Assembly (NCBI RefSeq): GCF_944381005.1
Contig: NZ_CALWJM010000006.1
Location: forward strand, 33,850-97,849
Origin: an uncultured Butyricicoccus sp.
GTDB taxonomy: Bacteria; Bacillota; Clostridia; Oscillospirales; Butyricicoccaceae
Length of the DNA: 64,000 nucleotides
Reading direction: 5' to 3'
Below the pieces are notes generated by a model, which saw only the letters and a program-made list of their open reading frames with translations, did not search any database and had not been told where the DNA came from. Below are positions 43,891-53,646 of the stretch, piece after piece. The position numbers and the translations under genes are program-made. Every line of letters begins with the position of its first letter. Position 1 is the first letter of the stretch.

Positions 43891-45477
43891 ATGATGCAAA
43901 AAGTTCAAAAGTTCGGCGGCGCAATGTTCACACCGGTCTTGCTATTCGCGTTTGCGGGTATTGTGATTGGTGTTGGAACCTTGTTCACAACCGAAGCAAT
44001 TATGGGAGAGCTTGCGGCCCCCGACAGTCTGTTCTATCAATGTTGGAACGTCATATTGCAGGGTGGATGGACGGTATTCAACCAGCTTCCGTTGCTCTTT
44101 GCGGTTTCGCTGCCAATCGGCATGGCAAAAAAACAAAATGCACGCTGCTGCATGGAAGCACTGGTTTTGTATCTCACTTTCCACTATTTCCTCAGTACGA
44201 TGCTGTCCCAGTGGGGCACCGTGTTCGGTGTTGATTACAGCGCTGAGGTCGGCGGCACCAGCGGTCTGGCAATGATTGCCAACATTAAGACGCTGGATAT
44301 GGGTATGTTGGGCGCGCTGGCCATTTCCGGTATCGTCATTTATCTGCACAATCGGTTCTTTGACACCGAGCTGCCCGACTGGCTGGGTTCGTTCAACGGC
44401 TCGACCTTCGTATTTATGATTGGATTCTTTGTTATGATTCCGGTTGCACTGATTGCCGCACTGGTTTGGCCCAAGATTCAGCTTGGCATGTTCGCGTTCC
44501 AGGGATTTGTCAAGACGACCGGTGCATTGGGCGTTTGGATTTTCATTTTCTTAGAGCGTGCGCTTATCCCGTTCGGTCTGCACCACATTCTGTATTCACC
44601 ATTCTACTACGACAATGCAGTGGTACCGGGTGGCCTGTATTCGTACTGGGCAAACAAACTGCCCGAACTGGCTGCTTCGACCGAATCGCTGCGTTCGCTT
44701 GTCCCGCAGGCAGGCTTTACGGCAACCGGCTTTTCCAAGGTGTTCGGCTGTCCGGGTATCGCGCTGGCGTTCTACAAGACCGCAAAGCCTGAAAAGAAAA
44801 AACAGGTTCTGGCGCTGCTATTGCCCATGACGCTGACCGCTATCTTGTGCGGTGTTACCGAGCCGATTGAGTTCACCTTCCTGTTCATCGCACCGCCGCT
44901 GTTTGTGGTTCATGCGTTCTTGGCTGCAACCTTGTCAACCGTGATGTATCTGGCCGGTATCGTGGGTATCCATTCGGGCGGCGCAATCGAAATGGCTTCG
45001 CTCAACTGGATTCCGCTGATGGCAAGCCACTGGCAGCAGTATCTGCTCATGCTGGGTATCGGTCTGGTTGGTACAGCGGTTTGGTACTTCGTATTCCGCT
45101 TCCTGATTGTCAAATTTAATTTCAAAACACCCGGTCGAGAGGACGACGAAGGCGTTAAGTTCTACTCCAAGCAGGAATACCGCGACAAGCAGGCATCTGG
45201 CGGCGCAAAGGATGCCAAAAACGAACTGGCAATGCGGATTCTGGAAGGCTTGGGCGGTAAGGACAATATTACCGAGCTGACCAACTGCGCAACCCGTCTG
45301 CGCGTCAATGTCAAGGACATCAATTTGGTACAGCCGGATACTTATTTTAAATCCATCGGCGCACATGGCGCGATGGTCAAGGGCAAATCGGTACAGGTCA
45401 TTGTAGGTCTGTCGGTGCCCAAGGTACGGGCACAGGTTGAAGAACTGATGGCACAATCTGACCCGGTTTCACAATAA
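43891..45477 (+). CDS. PTS alpha-glucoside-specific EIICB component
   Basis: 528 aa. An EIIC channel domain of about ten helices (residues 1-415; GLHHILYSPFYYDNAVVPGG, CGVTEPIEFTFLF) is followed by an EIIB domain (about 440-525) whose phosphorylated cysteine is in ITELTNCATRLRV. It belongs to the glucose/glucoside family, close to MalP/AglA/GlvC-type maltose and alpha-glucoside carriers. No EIIA domain is present, so a EIIA from elsewhere must serve. The GH4 enzyme two genes on supports an alpha-glucoside substrate. ATG 43894 is an equal alternative start. Confidence 0.9.
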   Translation: MMQKVQKFGGAMFTPVLLFAFAGIVIGVGTLFTTEAIMGELAAPDSLFYQCWNVILQGGWTVFNQLPLLFAVSLPIGMAKKQNARCCMEALVLYLTFHYFLSTMLSQWGTVFGVDYSAEVGGTSGLAMIANIKTLDMGMLGALAISGIVIYLHNRFFDTELPDWLGSFNGSTFVFMIGFFVMIPVALIAALVWPKIQLGMFAFQGFVKTTGALGVWIFIFLERALIPFGLHHILYSPFYYDNAVVPGGLYSYWANKLPELAASTESLRSLVPQAGFTATGFSKVFGCPGIALAFYKTAKPEKKKQVLALLLPMTLTAILCGVTEPIEFTFLFIAPPLFVVHAFLAATLSTVMYLAGIVGIHSGGAIEMASLNWIPLMASHWQQYLLMLGIGLVGTAVWYFVFRFLIVKFNFKTPGREDDEGVKFYSKQEYRDKQASGGAKDAKNELAMRILEGLGGKDNITELTNCATRLRVNVKDINLVQPDTYFKSIGAHGAMVKGKSVQVIVGLSVPKVRAQVEELMAQSDPVSQ

Positions 45478-45510
45478 TCAAGCGATAGAGTGAAAGAAAA
45501 GGAGAACGCT

Positions 45511-46023
45511 ATGGAACGATTGTTATGTACATCTGTGGCAGGCACAGATGAAAAACTGAACCGCTGGTTCACAATTTTGAAAATTGTATTGTTCTGTATG
45601 CCGTTTTTGTACTTGGGTTACGTCGGCATCGGAACAGGGGGTGCAAGCCTCGCGGATGAAGGCGTACTGCAAGCCAATCCGACCATGGCGGTTTCCTTCC
45701 TGTCGGCTATGATTCAGCCCTACGCGGCATGGATTCTGATTTTGAGCCAGCGCCGCTTGCAGGATGGCCGCAGCGCATATGCTATGGTCAATTTGGGTGT
45801 GCTGCTGGTGGCACAGCTCATGATGATGAGCACGGTTGGCGTGGTTGGTTTCGCCCTCATCCTGTGGCGCTGCACCAAGCATACCGGTTTCGGCCCGCTG
45901 GCTGCCCTCCGGCAGATACAGCCGCGTCGCCTGTTCGCAGAGGTCGGCGGCAGCGTGGTAGTTTTGCTGCTGGCTGCGGTTTGCCTGTTCGCCACCGTGC
46001 GCATCGGCGCACTTCCCGTATAA
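45511..46023 (+). CDS. Small membrane protein of the PTS operon, unknown function
   Basis: 170 aa from ATG 45511 behind AAGGAG. Four predicted helices: about residues 23-43 (ILKIVLFCMPFLYLGYVGIG), 62-80, 92-118 and 145-165. It has no family motif I recognise. It is only 33 bp after the PTS gene and 66 bp before the GH4 gene, so it is part of the operon. It could assist the carrier or sense the sugar, but nothing in the sequence proves this. Confidence 0.75.
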   Translation: MERLLCTSVAGTDEKLNRWFTILKIVLFCMPFLYLGYVGIGTGGASLADEGVLQANPTMAVSFLSAMIQPYAAWILILSQRRLQDGRSAYAMVNLGVLLVAQLMMMSTVGVVGFALILWRCTKHTGFGPLAALRQIQPRRLFAEVGGSVVVLLLAAVCLFATVRIGALPV

Positions 46024-46077
46024 CCCTTCAAACAATCCATACAACAAGTTCATGTTATCATCTGACCATATAAATAG

Positions 46078-47427
<1,350 letters not shown>

Positions 47428-47445
47428 CTTTTAAAGTGAGTTTTA

Positions 47446-47485
47446 TGCGCCATGAAGCAAGCTGTGCTTCATGGCGCATTTTTGT
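47446..47485 (+). terminator. Terminator after the GH4 gene
   Basis: TGCGCCATGAAGCA and TGCTTCATGGCGCA form a 14-bp stem followed by TTTTTG. Confidence 0.85.
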
Positions 47486-47496
47486 GTGCGGGCATA

Positions 47497-47546
47497 TAGA
47501 CAGGTTTGACAAAATCAAGTATACTAAAGTGTGTCAAACTGGCACA
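47497..47546 (+). promoter_or_regulatory. Promoter of the RpiR pair with flanking inverted repeats
   Basis: TAGACA (47497-47502), 17 bp, TATACT (47520-47525). GTTTGACA (47504-47511) and TGTCAAAC (47532-47539) form an inverted repeat around the -10 box. TGTGTCAAACTGGCACA (about 47530-47546) is itself nearly palindromic. Autoregulation by an RpiR protein is plausible. Confidence 0.5.
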
Positions 47547-47593
47547 AAAACCCGTATTTTGACCATTGAAACGCGCAAGGAGAGTATCTGTTT

Positions 47594-48376
47594 ATGAAGA
47601 TGGATGAACGATTTAATACCTATCGCCATCAGTTAAGTGAAACCGATATGCTCATCTGGAACTATATTCAAAAACACCGTTCGGCCTGTGTGAACCTGTC
47701 CATTGAGCAACTGGGCGAAAAATGCAGCGTTTCGCGCACAACGGTTTTGCGGTTCGCCAAAAAATTGGGCTATCATGGCTACCGTGATATGCGGGTTTGT
47801 ATGGAATTGGAACAGGAAAAAACCGAATTGCCGTCCGATTTTATTTCGCAAACCTGTACCATCTATAAACAAGCCATCGACGAAATCAGTACAGCCGATT
47901 TTACCGCCCTGCTCAAACGGATTGATGAAGCTCAAAACTTGTATATTTGCAGTTCGGGCATGGTACAGGATGCTGTCGCAAATGAAATGCGGCGCATGTT
48001 CCTTTCGGCTGATAAGTGGTTTTATCCCATCAATGGGCCAAGCGAAGGGTCGGTTATGCTGGAAAACGTCACTCAGCAGGATTTGGTGGTCATGTTATCG
48101 CTTTCGGGGGAGTCGCGCAAAATTGTCGAACTGGCGCACGCGCTTCAAGTGCGCAACGTGCCTATGGTATCCATCACGCAACTGCGCGACAACACATTGG
48201 CGCAAATTGCCGATATCCAGTTGTATATTACCACAACGCCTGTGCATCAGCAGAAATCACAGCGCCCATATCTGCCAACAACTTCTTTTTTTATTTTGAT
48301 TGAACTGTTGTATCTCAAGTACTTGGAGTATTTGCGAAACAAGGAGAAAGACAATGACCCTTCAAGAACTGGTTGA
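47594..48376 (+). CDS. MurR/RpiR family regulator 1
   Basis: 260 aa. The N-terminal helix-turn-helix (LSIEQLGEKCSVSRTTVLRFAKKLG) precedes a SIS sugar-phosphate-binding domain (about 105-235; LYICSSGMVQDAVANEMRRM, MLSLSGESRKIVEL). RpiR proteins usually sense phosphosugars. Location after the GH4 operon suggests it controls sugar uptake. Its last 23 bp overlap the next regulator gene. Ribosome site AAGGAGAG. Confidence 0.88.
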   Translation: MKMDERFNTYRHQLSETDMLIWNYIQKHRSACVNLSIEQLGEKCSVSRTTVLRFAKKLGYHGYRDMRVCMELEQEKTELPSDFISQTCTIYKQAIDEISTADFTALLKRIDEAQNLYICSSGMVQDAVANEMRRMFLSADKWFYPINGPSEGSVMLENVTQQDLVVMLSLSGESRKIVELAHALQVRNVPMVSITQLRDNTLAQIADIQLYITTTPVHQQKSQRPYLPTTSFFILIELLYLKYLEYLRNKEKDNDPSRTG

Positions 48377-49127
48377 ACAGAATTATCATAAATTGAGTGA
48401 TAATGATTTACATATCTGGCAGTATATCTGCGCCAACGAAGCAAAGTGTCAGGAAATGAGCATTGATGAGCTTGCCGCCGATTGCCATATCTCACATACG
48501 ACAATCTTGCGCTTTGTGCGAAAATTGGGGCTGAAAGGATTTGGGGAACTCAAGTTTGTTCTGCGCTGGCAGAGTCAGCAGGAGACGACGAAATTTCAAC
48601 CCGCTGAGATAGAGCGGGTGGCGCAGGATTATCAACAGACATTGGAATACATTCGGACGGTTGACCTAAACGATTTGTTTTATGTGCTCGAACATGCTCG
48701 CACCATTTATGTTTATGGTTCGGGCAGTATCCAGCAACTGGCAGCTTACGATTTACGCCGGGTCTTTTTTATTGCAAAATGGCTCATCCGCACCATTGAC
48801 GGCCCGGATGAAATGCTTCAGGTACTGCCGCGCATTGATGAGCAGGATGTGATTATTTTTATCTCGCTGTCGGGCAACAATGAGTTTGTCAATCGTATCG
48901 CCGAGCAGCTTAAGCGGCAAGGGAGAATCGTCATTTCTATTTGCCGGATTCAAAGCAATCGCCTGATTTATTTCAGTGATTTTAACATCCCCTTTTTCAC
49001 CCATCAGGTGCAAACCGGTCATAAATCTGACTACTGGGCAATGCGCCAGATTTTTCTTATCAATGAATTTTTGCTCCTGCGGTATTTGCAGTATCTGGAT
49101 GAGCAGCACCGCGGCATAGAGAACTAA
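48354..49127 (+). CDS. MurR/RpiR family regulator 2
   Basis: 257 aa from ATG 48354 (AAGGAG upstream, within the end of the first regulator gene). Helix-turn-helix MSIDELAADCHISHTTILRF and SIS domain (IYVYGSGSIQQLAAYDLRR, IFISLSGNNEFVNRI). It is a paralogue of the gene before it, diverged well beyond a recent duplication, with a shared C-terminal LLxLxYLQYL pattern. The pair may act as a heteromer or recognise different phosphosugars. Confidence 0.88.
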   Translation: MTLQELVEQNYHKLSDNDLHIWQYICANEAKCQEMSIDELAADCHISHTTILRFVRKLGLKGFGELKFVLRWQSQQETTKFQPAEIERVAQDYQQTLEYIRTVDLNDLFYVLEHARTIYVYGSGSIQQLAAYDLRRVFFIAKWLIRTIDGPDEMLQVLPRIDEQDVIIFISLSGNNEFVNRIAEQLKRQGRIVISICRIQSNRLIYFSDFNIPFFTHQVQTGHKSDYWAMRQIFLINEFLLLRYLQYLDEQHRGIEN

Positions 49128-49130
49128 AAA

Positions 49131-49160
49131 AAGCGCCGCTGGAACAGTCCAGCAGCGCTG
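49131..49160 (-). terminator. Terminator of the tRNA-Leu gene
   Basis: On the minus strand, AGCGCTGCTGGA-N4-TCCAGCGGCGCT (one mismatch) follows the tRNA and ends in a run of seven T. It may also serve the plus-strand rpiR gene. Confidence 0.75.
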
Positions 49161-49163
49161 TGA

Positions 49164-49246
<83 letters not shown>

Positions 49247-49271
49247 ATATTTCATTCTGTGCTATTTTCTT

Positions 49272-49300
49272 ATTATACGATACGATACTTGGTTTGTCTA
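49272..49300 (-). promoter_or_regulatory. Promoter of tRNA-Leu
   Basis: Minus-strand TAGACA, a 17-bp spacer and consensus TATAAT, ending 26 bp before the tRNA 5' end. It lies outside the mobile element. Confidence 0.7.
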
Positions 49301-49311
49301 GTGCTTAACAC

Positions 49312-49350
49312 AAAAAATTAAGGGTCAAGGCATAAAACCTTGACCCTTAA
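49312..49350 (-). terminator. Terminator, probably the native ssrA terminator
   Basis: TTAAGGGTCAAGG and CCTTGACCCTTAA form a perfect 13-bp stem, followed by TTTTTT on the minus strand. It lies 8 nt past the 3' end of the tmRNA fragment at 49359-49384. Confidence 0.75.
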
Positions 49351-49358
49351 TCTCTGTC

Positions 49359-49384
49359 TGGTGGAGACGAGGGGAATTGAACCC
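49359..49384 (-). other. Left attachment site: 3' end of a tmRNA (ssrA) gene
   Basis: On the minus strand the 26 nt start GGGTTCAATTCCCC and end CGTCTCCACCA, i.e. T-loop, acceptor 3' half and CCA of a tmRNA. Upstream sequence no longer pairs as a T-stem (one G short), and the space where a tmRNA body should lie is occupied by the integrase region. So this is the duplicated 3' end left by site-specific integration. A tRNA end is the alternative, but no common tRNA ends this way. Confidence 0.7.
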
Positions 49385-49513
49385 TGATAATAAATATGAA
49401 ATCACACAGTTCGGTTTGTCTTACCCTATAGAAAATACAGATTCGCGTTGCTTGATTTACGATTTGGGATAGGTCATTTTGAACGAATGAAAATAAGTGG
49501 GTTAAAAAGTGGG

Positions 49514-50584
49514 TTATTGTCCGCTTAGAATTTGAGAAAATAAACTGTCAATCTGCTGGGCGGTTTGTTGTAGTTCGCCGCGCAGTTCATGCCCGTAAAT
49601 GCCGAAGGTGTCCATGTTTTTTGAGTGTCCGACCAATGGACGAATTTGCCCTTCAGACAGATTTTTGGCGATGGAAATAAATGTATGACGCATTTCGTAT
49701 GGTGTTGTCTTTGGGATTCCGTGCGCGTGGCAATATCTTTGCCATGCCCGTCGATAGGTTTGCGGGTCAACATCCCCAAAAACACGGTCGCTTGTACAAA
49801 TTTTCTGCTGCTGTGCAAGAATATCGGCGGTTGTCTGCGACAGAAAAAAGTGGCGGATTGCATTTTCATTTTTGCCGGTTGTGATTTCGTGGTAAGCGTT
49901 GATTGACCGGCACACAAAAACTTCATTGTCCCGTATGTCCTGCCAGCGCAGACCAAGCAGTTCGCCGGGACGAAGTCCGGTCAGTACTTGGAAGCGGTAA
50001 GCATAAATCAGTGTATCAGGGACAGTCTTGCCGCGAATCACCGTGGTATCGACTGAAAACAGGGTTGCCAGATGCTCAGGCTGTAAGATGACTTTATGTG
50101 CGCTGCGGGCACCTTTGGGGATTGTGATGTTTTCGGGTAGTAGGGCAGTTGCTTTGCGCTTGCGGCAATATTTGACAAAACTCAGTACAGTTGCACGCAG
50201 GTTTGTAAGCGTTTTCTTTGCAAGCCCCTTTGCATAGGCTTTGTTGATAATGTTTTGCAGATGCTGTTCGTTCAAATCGGATATTTTTCGCTTACCGATG
50301 GCGGGCAAAATCCAGTTGCGACCGAATGCGTCAGCCTTGAGCCAGTTGCTTTTGGACGTAGTCTCTTTGAGCATATCAATGTAATCGGCAAAAAGTTGTT
50401 GGACACGGGCGTTGGTATCGGTCACGTTATCATCCAGCCAGGCATCGGCTTTTGCATTGCATAGACGTTGGCCAGTGCGCCCAGGTGTCGAGCAAGTGAA
50501 CGTGCGCCGCTCGCCATTCTTTTGTACTTTGATTTGCCATCGGTTATAGGCATCCAGCCATTTTGCTGTATTGGTGCGGCGCAT
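49514..50584 (-). CDS. int: Tyrosine recombinase (integrase) of the element
   Basis: 356 aa from ATG 50584 (AAAGGAAG upstream). An N-terminal arm-binding region and core-binding (SAM-like) domain to about residue 165 precede the catalytic domain. Catalytic residues are Arg in TGLRPGELLGLRW, the box II arginine in TPYEMRHTF (Tyr replaces the usual His of HxxR, as in many Firmicute integrases), and GHSKNMDTFGIYGH with the nucleophilic Tyr. It reads toward the attachment site 130 bp away, the usual arrangement for ICE and phage integrases. Confidence 0.93.
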   Translation of the reverse strand: MRRTNTAKWLDAYNRWQIKVQKNGERRTFTCSTPGRTGQRLCNAKADAWLDDNVTDTNARVQQLFADYIDMLKETTSKSNWLKADAFGRNWILPAIGKRKISDLNEQHLQNIINKAYAKGLAKKTLTNLRATVLSFVKYCRKRKATALLPENITIPKGARSAHKVILQPEHLATLFSVDTTVIRGKTVPDTLIYAYRFQVLTGLRPGELLGLRWQDIRDNEVFVCRSINAYHEITTGKNENAIRHFFLSQTTADILAQQQKICTSDRVFGDVDPQTYRRAWQRYCHAHGIPKTTPYEMRHTFISIAKNLSEGQIRPLVGHSKNMDTFGIYGHELRGELQQTAQQIDSLFSQILSGQ

Positions 50585-50689
50585 AGATTTCTTCCTTTCT
50601 TTTGTTGATAGCAAATAAATGTTCGATTGCAAGCGTGATATTTTTCCCGCCCAAAAAAGGGCGGGATTTTTTTTTTGTTTTTCTATCGG

Positions 50690-51253
50690 TCAGCGAAATA
50701 TTTTGGACACGTCAAGCGAGAAGCCGGGCAGGGCACAGGATGTTGCAGTCATGCCGGGGGTGAAGATATCGGACGCACGGAACGTTCCGGCTTCCAACGT
50801 GAAAATCTGTACAGTTTCTTCCAACGGGCTGACCAGCCAGTATTCGCGCACACCGGCGCGCTGGTAGGCATTGAGCTTTACAATGCGGTCGGCGCGGGCG
50901 GTCGAAGGGGACAGGATTTCAAACACCACATCGGGCGCGCCCAGACAGTATTGGGGGTGCAGCTTGTCCGCGTCGCAGACAACCGTGATATCGGGAATAT
51001 AGACGGTATTTACATCATCAGCTTTCTGATTGGCCGTGGACGGCAGAAGCACCTCGATTTCCTGAAATGCCCGGCAGGGCTTGCCGTCCAGAAAACTACG
51101 CAGGGCAAAGAAAATGTTGCCTGATACCGTTTGATGTAGCAGCGAAGGGCGGGCTTGCAGTACGGCAACACCGTCAAACAGTTCATACCGTTCTTCGGTC
51201 ACCCACGAAAGATAGTCTTTGTAAGTGTAGTGCGTTTCAAGGGGTAGGGGCAT
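50690..51253 (-). CDS. Uma2 family (DUF820) putative endonuclease
   Basis: 187 aa behind AAAGGAGG. The Uma2 fold is seen in YTYKDYLSWVTEERYELFDG, VYIPDITVVCD, GAPDVVFEILSPSTARAD and KLNAYQRAGVREYWLVSP, which supply the PD-(D/E)XK-like acidic and lysine residues. Function is unproven in the family; nuclease activity is a structural prediction. It is carried as cargo near the element end. Confidence 0.88.
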   Translation of the reverse strand: MPLPLETHYTYKDYLSWVTEERYELFDGVAVLQARPSLLHQTVSGNIFFALRSFLDGKPCRAFQEIEVLLPSTANQKADDVNTVYIPDITVVCDADKLHPQYCLGAPDVVFEILSPSTARADRIVKLNAYQRAGVREYWLVSPLEETVQIFTLEAGTFRASDIFTPGMTATSCALPGFSLDVSKIFR

Positions 51254-51277
51254 GGGGCACCTCCTTTATCTGGTGAT

Positions 51278-51294
51278 GTGTCCAAACTGGACAC
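51278..51294. repeat. Element palindrome copy 1 (candidate parS)
   Basis: GTGTCCA-AAC-TGGACAC, perfect 7-bp arms. It lies between the Uma2 start and the end of the next minus-strand gene. Confidence 0.7.
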
Positions 51295-51295
51295 G

Positions 51296-52354
51296 TTAGT
51301 TTACACACTTATTGCAGGGAGTCAAGCCACGGCTTTTTGCTTTTGCAAGTGTGCTCTTGTAGTATGTTCCACCATTGCAGGAAGAACTATAATGATATCG
51401 CTTGCCTGTCTTGGTTACATATACCGTTTTATTTCCAGATTGGTCGCTGCTGGAGGAAGATGAAGCACTGGAACCGCTGGATGTGCTCGGTTTACTGGGG
51501 GTGGTAGTGCTGGGCTTGGATGTTGTGGTTGAGGACGAGTTCGATGTAGAAGAAGATGGCTTAGTATTGGTTGTGTTGGTTTTGTTTGGTGTTGTGGACG
51601 GCGTAGATGACGAAGTAAAGGTATTAACGTTTTGGCTGGAAAGTTCCGAATAGGGAATTGCCTCCATCAAAACACCCATGGCGACTTGGCTTGTGGCATC
51701 CCCAGCGCTGGCGAGTAAAAAGCACACACGATACTTTTGACCGGTTTTGAGCTTGTCCCATTCTACGGTATCGCCAGGAATACTGGTTAGTGCCAGATTT
51801 CCATCGGCAGTTTCAATCCAAGCCGCATCCATACCATTATCGAGTATAGTTAATCCTTTCACTGTACCATCTGTATACAGATATGTACCTACAAGGCTCT
51901 CGCCCTCGGAAGTATAAATGCTTTTGGGTGCAAGTCGATAGCCGTCGTAGTTATCGGTTGTTGCAACATATACCGTTTCGGTATCTTCTTCCCACCAAAC
52001 CTTTGCATTGAATGCTTCAGAGACAAAACGAATAGGAACCATTGTTTTATTGGAAATGCTTTGTGCTGCAACCTCCATTGTCTTAGCGGTTCCATTTACA
52101 TATGCAGTTTTACTTCCAAGTTGTACCGAAACAGAAGTTGCACCTTTGGTTGCGGTTGCGGTGTTCGTTGCGGCATTCCAGTCAACTGTCGCCCCAAGAG
52201 ATTCAAACAACGAACGCATGGGAACCAATGTCCGGTCATTGACCATGACAGGTTTATCTTGTGAGAAGCGTCCATCGACACAAAGCTCGATTGCACTGGC
52301 AGATGATGCCAGAAGGGTTGCGGCGAGTAGTGCAGCAGTCAATTTCTTTTTCAT
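51296..52354 (-). CDS. Secreted protein with copper-amine-oxidase-like N-terminal domain
   Basis: 352 aa with a signal peptide (KLTAALLAATLLASSASA). A stalk domain of the copper amine oxidase N-terminal type follows (DRTLVPMRSLFESLGATVDW, MVPIRFVSEAFNAKVWW, about 25-130), then a middle domain, a Ser/Thr/Pro linker (about 238-305) and a C-terminal motif TGKRYHYSSSCNGGTYYKST...GLTPCNKC with one His and paired Cys, probably a small metal site. It is likely a surface or secreted protein. The role on the element is unknown. Confidence 0.75.
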   Translation of the reverse strand: MKKKLTAALLAATLLASSASAIELCVDGRFSQDKPVMVNDRTLVPMRSLFESLGATVDWNAATNTATATKGATSVSVQLGSKTAYVNGTAKTMEVAAQSISNKTMVPIRFVSEAFNAKVWWEEDTETVYVATTDNYDGYRLAPKSIYTSEGESLVGTYLYTDGTVKGLTILDNGMDAAWIETADGNLALTSIPGDTVEWDKLKTGQKYRVCFLLASAGDATSQVAMGVLMEAIPYSELSSQNVNTFTSSSTPSTTPNKTNTTNTKPSSSTSNSSSTTTSKPSTTTPSKPSTSSGSSASSSSSSDQSGNKTVYVTKTGKRYHYSSSCNGGTYYKSTLAKAKSRGLTPCNKCVN

Positions 52355-52432
52355 AGTTCAATCTCCTCTTTTTTCTAAAACCCTATATTGAAATTACAGC
52401 CCAAGGAGCTGTTTTTTCACGTTATATTGTGA

Positions 52433-53602
52433 TTAAAAACCAATTTGTGATTTGGAAGAAACCGTGCCATTCACAAATATAACCGAAATAATACTGCCGC
52501 GGTCTTTTGGCCATTCGTATATTTCAGCTTCTCCCAATGCGTTTTCGTAGCTGCTCGAACGAATGCCGCGACAATTTAACGTATCTTCCACTTGCTGCAA
52601 GGTCATTCCAACTTCAATTTTATCATAATCAGATTTGGTTAAAAGATTTAGGTTTTCCGAATTGATAGAAGACCGCCTGTCTGTGATTTTTTCCTTTGCG
52701 ATGGAGCTGTCGATTGCAAACAGCGCTTTTCCATGTTCTTCACTGTACCCAAGGTACTGTACATAGGCTTTTACAAAAGTGTTATTCTTTGGCGGCATAT
52801 ACATAGAACGCAAAGGAGCACCATAAAATTCGCCGGTTTGGTCTATCAAAACGGCGTCTCCATCAAGGGTCGTGATGGTAGCAGTACGCACTTGGGTAAG
52901 TGCATCGGCTTGCTTCATGCGATTGTTAGAGACAACTCCCGTCAAGGTATAGATATTATTTTTCAAATTATCTGCATCTGTATTTGCAAGATAGATATTT
53001 TGTGGCGCTTCTGGTGTATCTTCGGGGTAGATATCTAAAGCAAAAGAAGGAAAGACATCTGGTGTAAAATTGGCTGTTAAAGTTTGGATATCTTTCTTTT
53101 CGATTGCGGTTTCCCGCATACAGTAACCCAAATACCAAGCATCGCCTAATATAAAATAGGGATAGCCATTCTTTTCATCATATCCGGCATAGTCTGCATA
53201 AAATTCTGCAAAGGTTAACCTGTCTGAAACTTCATATTGAGACCGAATATCAGGGTCAATATCTTCATTTTGGACGACTGGATTTTTTACGCAGACAGGT
53301 CCAAATTCAGTTTCTACCATGAAAAAAGGGATTCCATCAGATTCGTCGATGCCAAAACCAGAAACAGCACCTTCAAAGCGATACAATAAATTGTTTGAGT
53401 AGGAAAAGTCAGGCTCAAAAACTTGTGCGTTTAGTTCTTGAGCAGTAGACATAATCGCTTTTATTTCGGTGGGGTAGACATCTGAAAGGGGAGATGCTGT
53501 GGTTTCCATATTGGAGCCAGATGGATTTGTTTGGGTGGAATTACACGCTGATATATTGAGACAGAGCAAAAAGGCACAAATGCCAAGTACAACTTTTTTC
53601 AC
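52433..53602 (-). CDS. Lipoprotein with C-terminal SmpA/DUF3862-like domain
   Basis: 389 aa from GTG 53602, 7 nt after AAGGGGG. The signal peptide ends in lipobox ISAC (CLNISACNS). The central 280 residues show two repeated OB-like segments (NLLYRFEGAVSGFG and NNIYTLTGVVSNNR). The last 60 residues resemble BamE/SmpA or DUF3862 (YDKIEVGMTLQQVEDTL, YEWPKDRGSIISVIFVNG). It is an outer-face membrane protein of unknown role, AT-rich compared with the host genes. Confidence 0.7.
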   Translation of the reverse strand: MKKVVLGICAFLLCLNISACNSTQTNPSGSNMETTASPLSDVYPTEIKAIMSTAQELNAQVFEPDFSYSNNLLYRFEGAVSGFGIDESDGIPFFMVETEFGPVCVKNPVVQNEDIDPDIRSQYEVSDRLTFAEFYADYAGYDEKNGYPYFILGDAWYLGYCMRETAIEKKDIQTLTANFTPDVFPSFALDIYPEDTPEAPQNIYLANTDADNLKNNIYTLTGVVSNNRMKQADALTQVRTATITTLDGDAVLIDQTGEFYGAPLRSMYMPPKNNTFVKAYVQYLGYSEEHGKALFAIDSSIAKEKITDRRSSINSENLNLLTKSDYDKIEVGMTLQQVEDTLNCRGIRSSSYENALGEAEIYEWPKDRGSIISVIFVNGTVSSKSQIGF

Positions 53603-53616
53603 GCTGTGACCCCCTT

Positions 53617-53633
53617 GTGTCCAATTTGGACAC
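53617..53633. repeat. Element palindrome copy 2 (candidate parS)
   Basis: GTGTCCA-ATT-TGGACAC; the palindrome extends to 19 bp (53616-53634). It is 14 bp before the lipoprotein start, between it and the immA stop. Confidence 0.75.
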
Positions 53634-53646
53634 ATTTTTTATTGCA

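Noticed and set aside
47530..47546. TGTGTCAAACTGGCACA near the RpiR promoter as a sixth copy of the element palindrome
   Set aside because: It lacks the second C and the GGAC arm, is outside the element, and fits an RpiR operator better.
49359..49720. A complete tmRNA gene on the minus strand
   Set aside because: Only the 3' 26 nt fit; the T-stem is already broken and the expected body overlaps the integrase gene.
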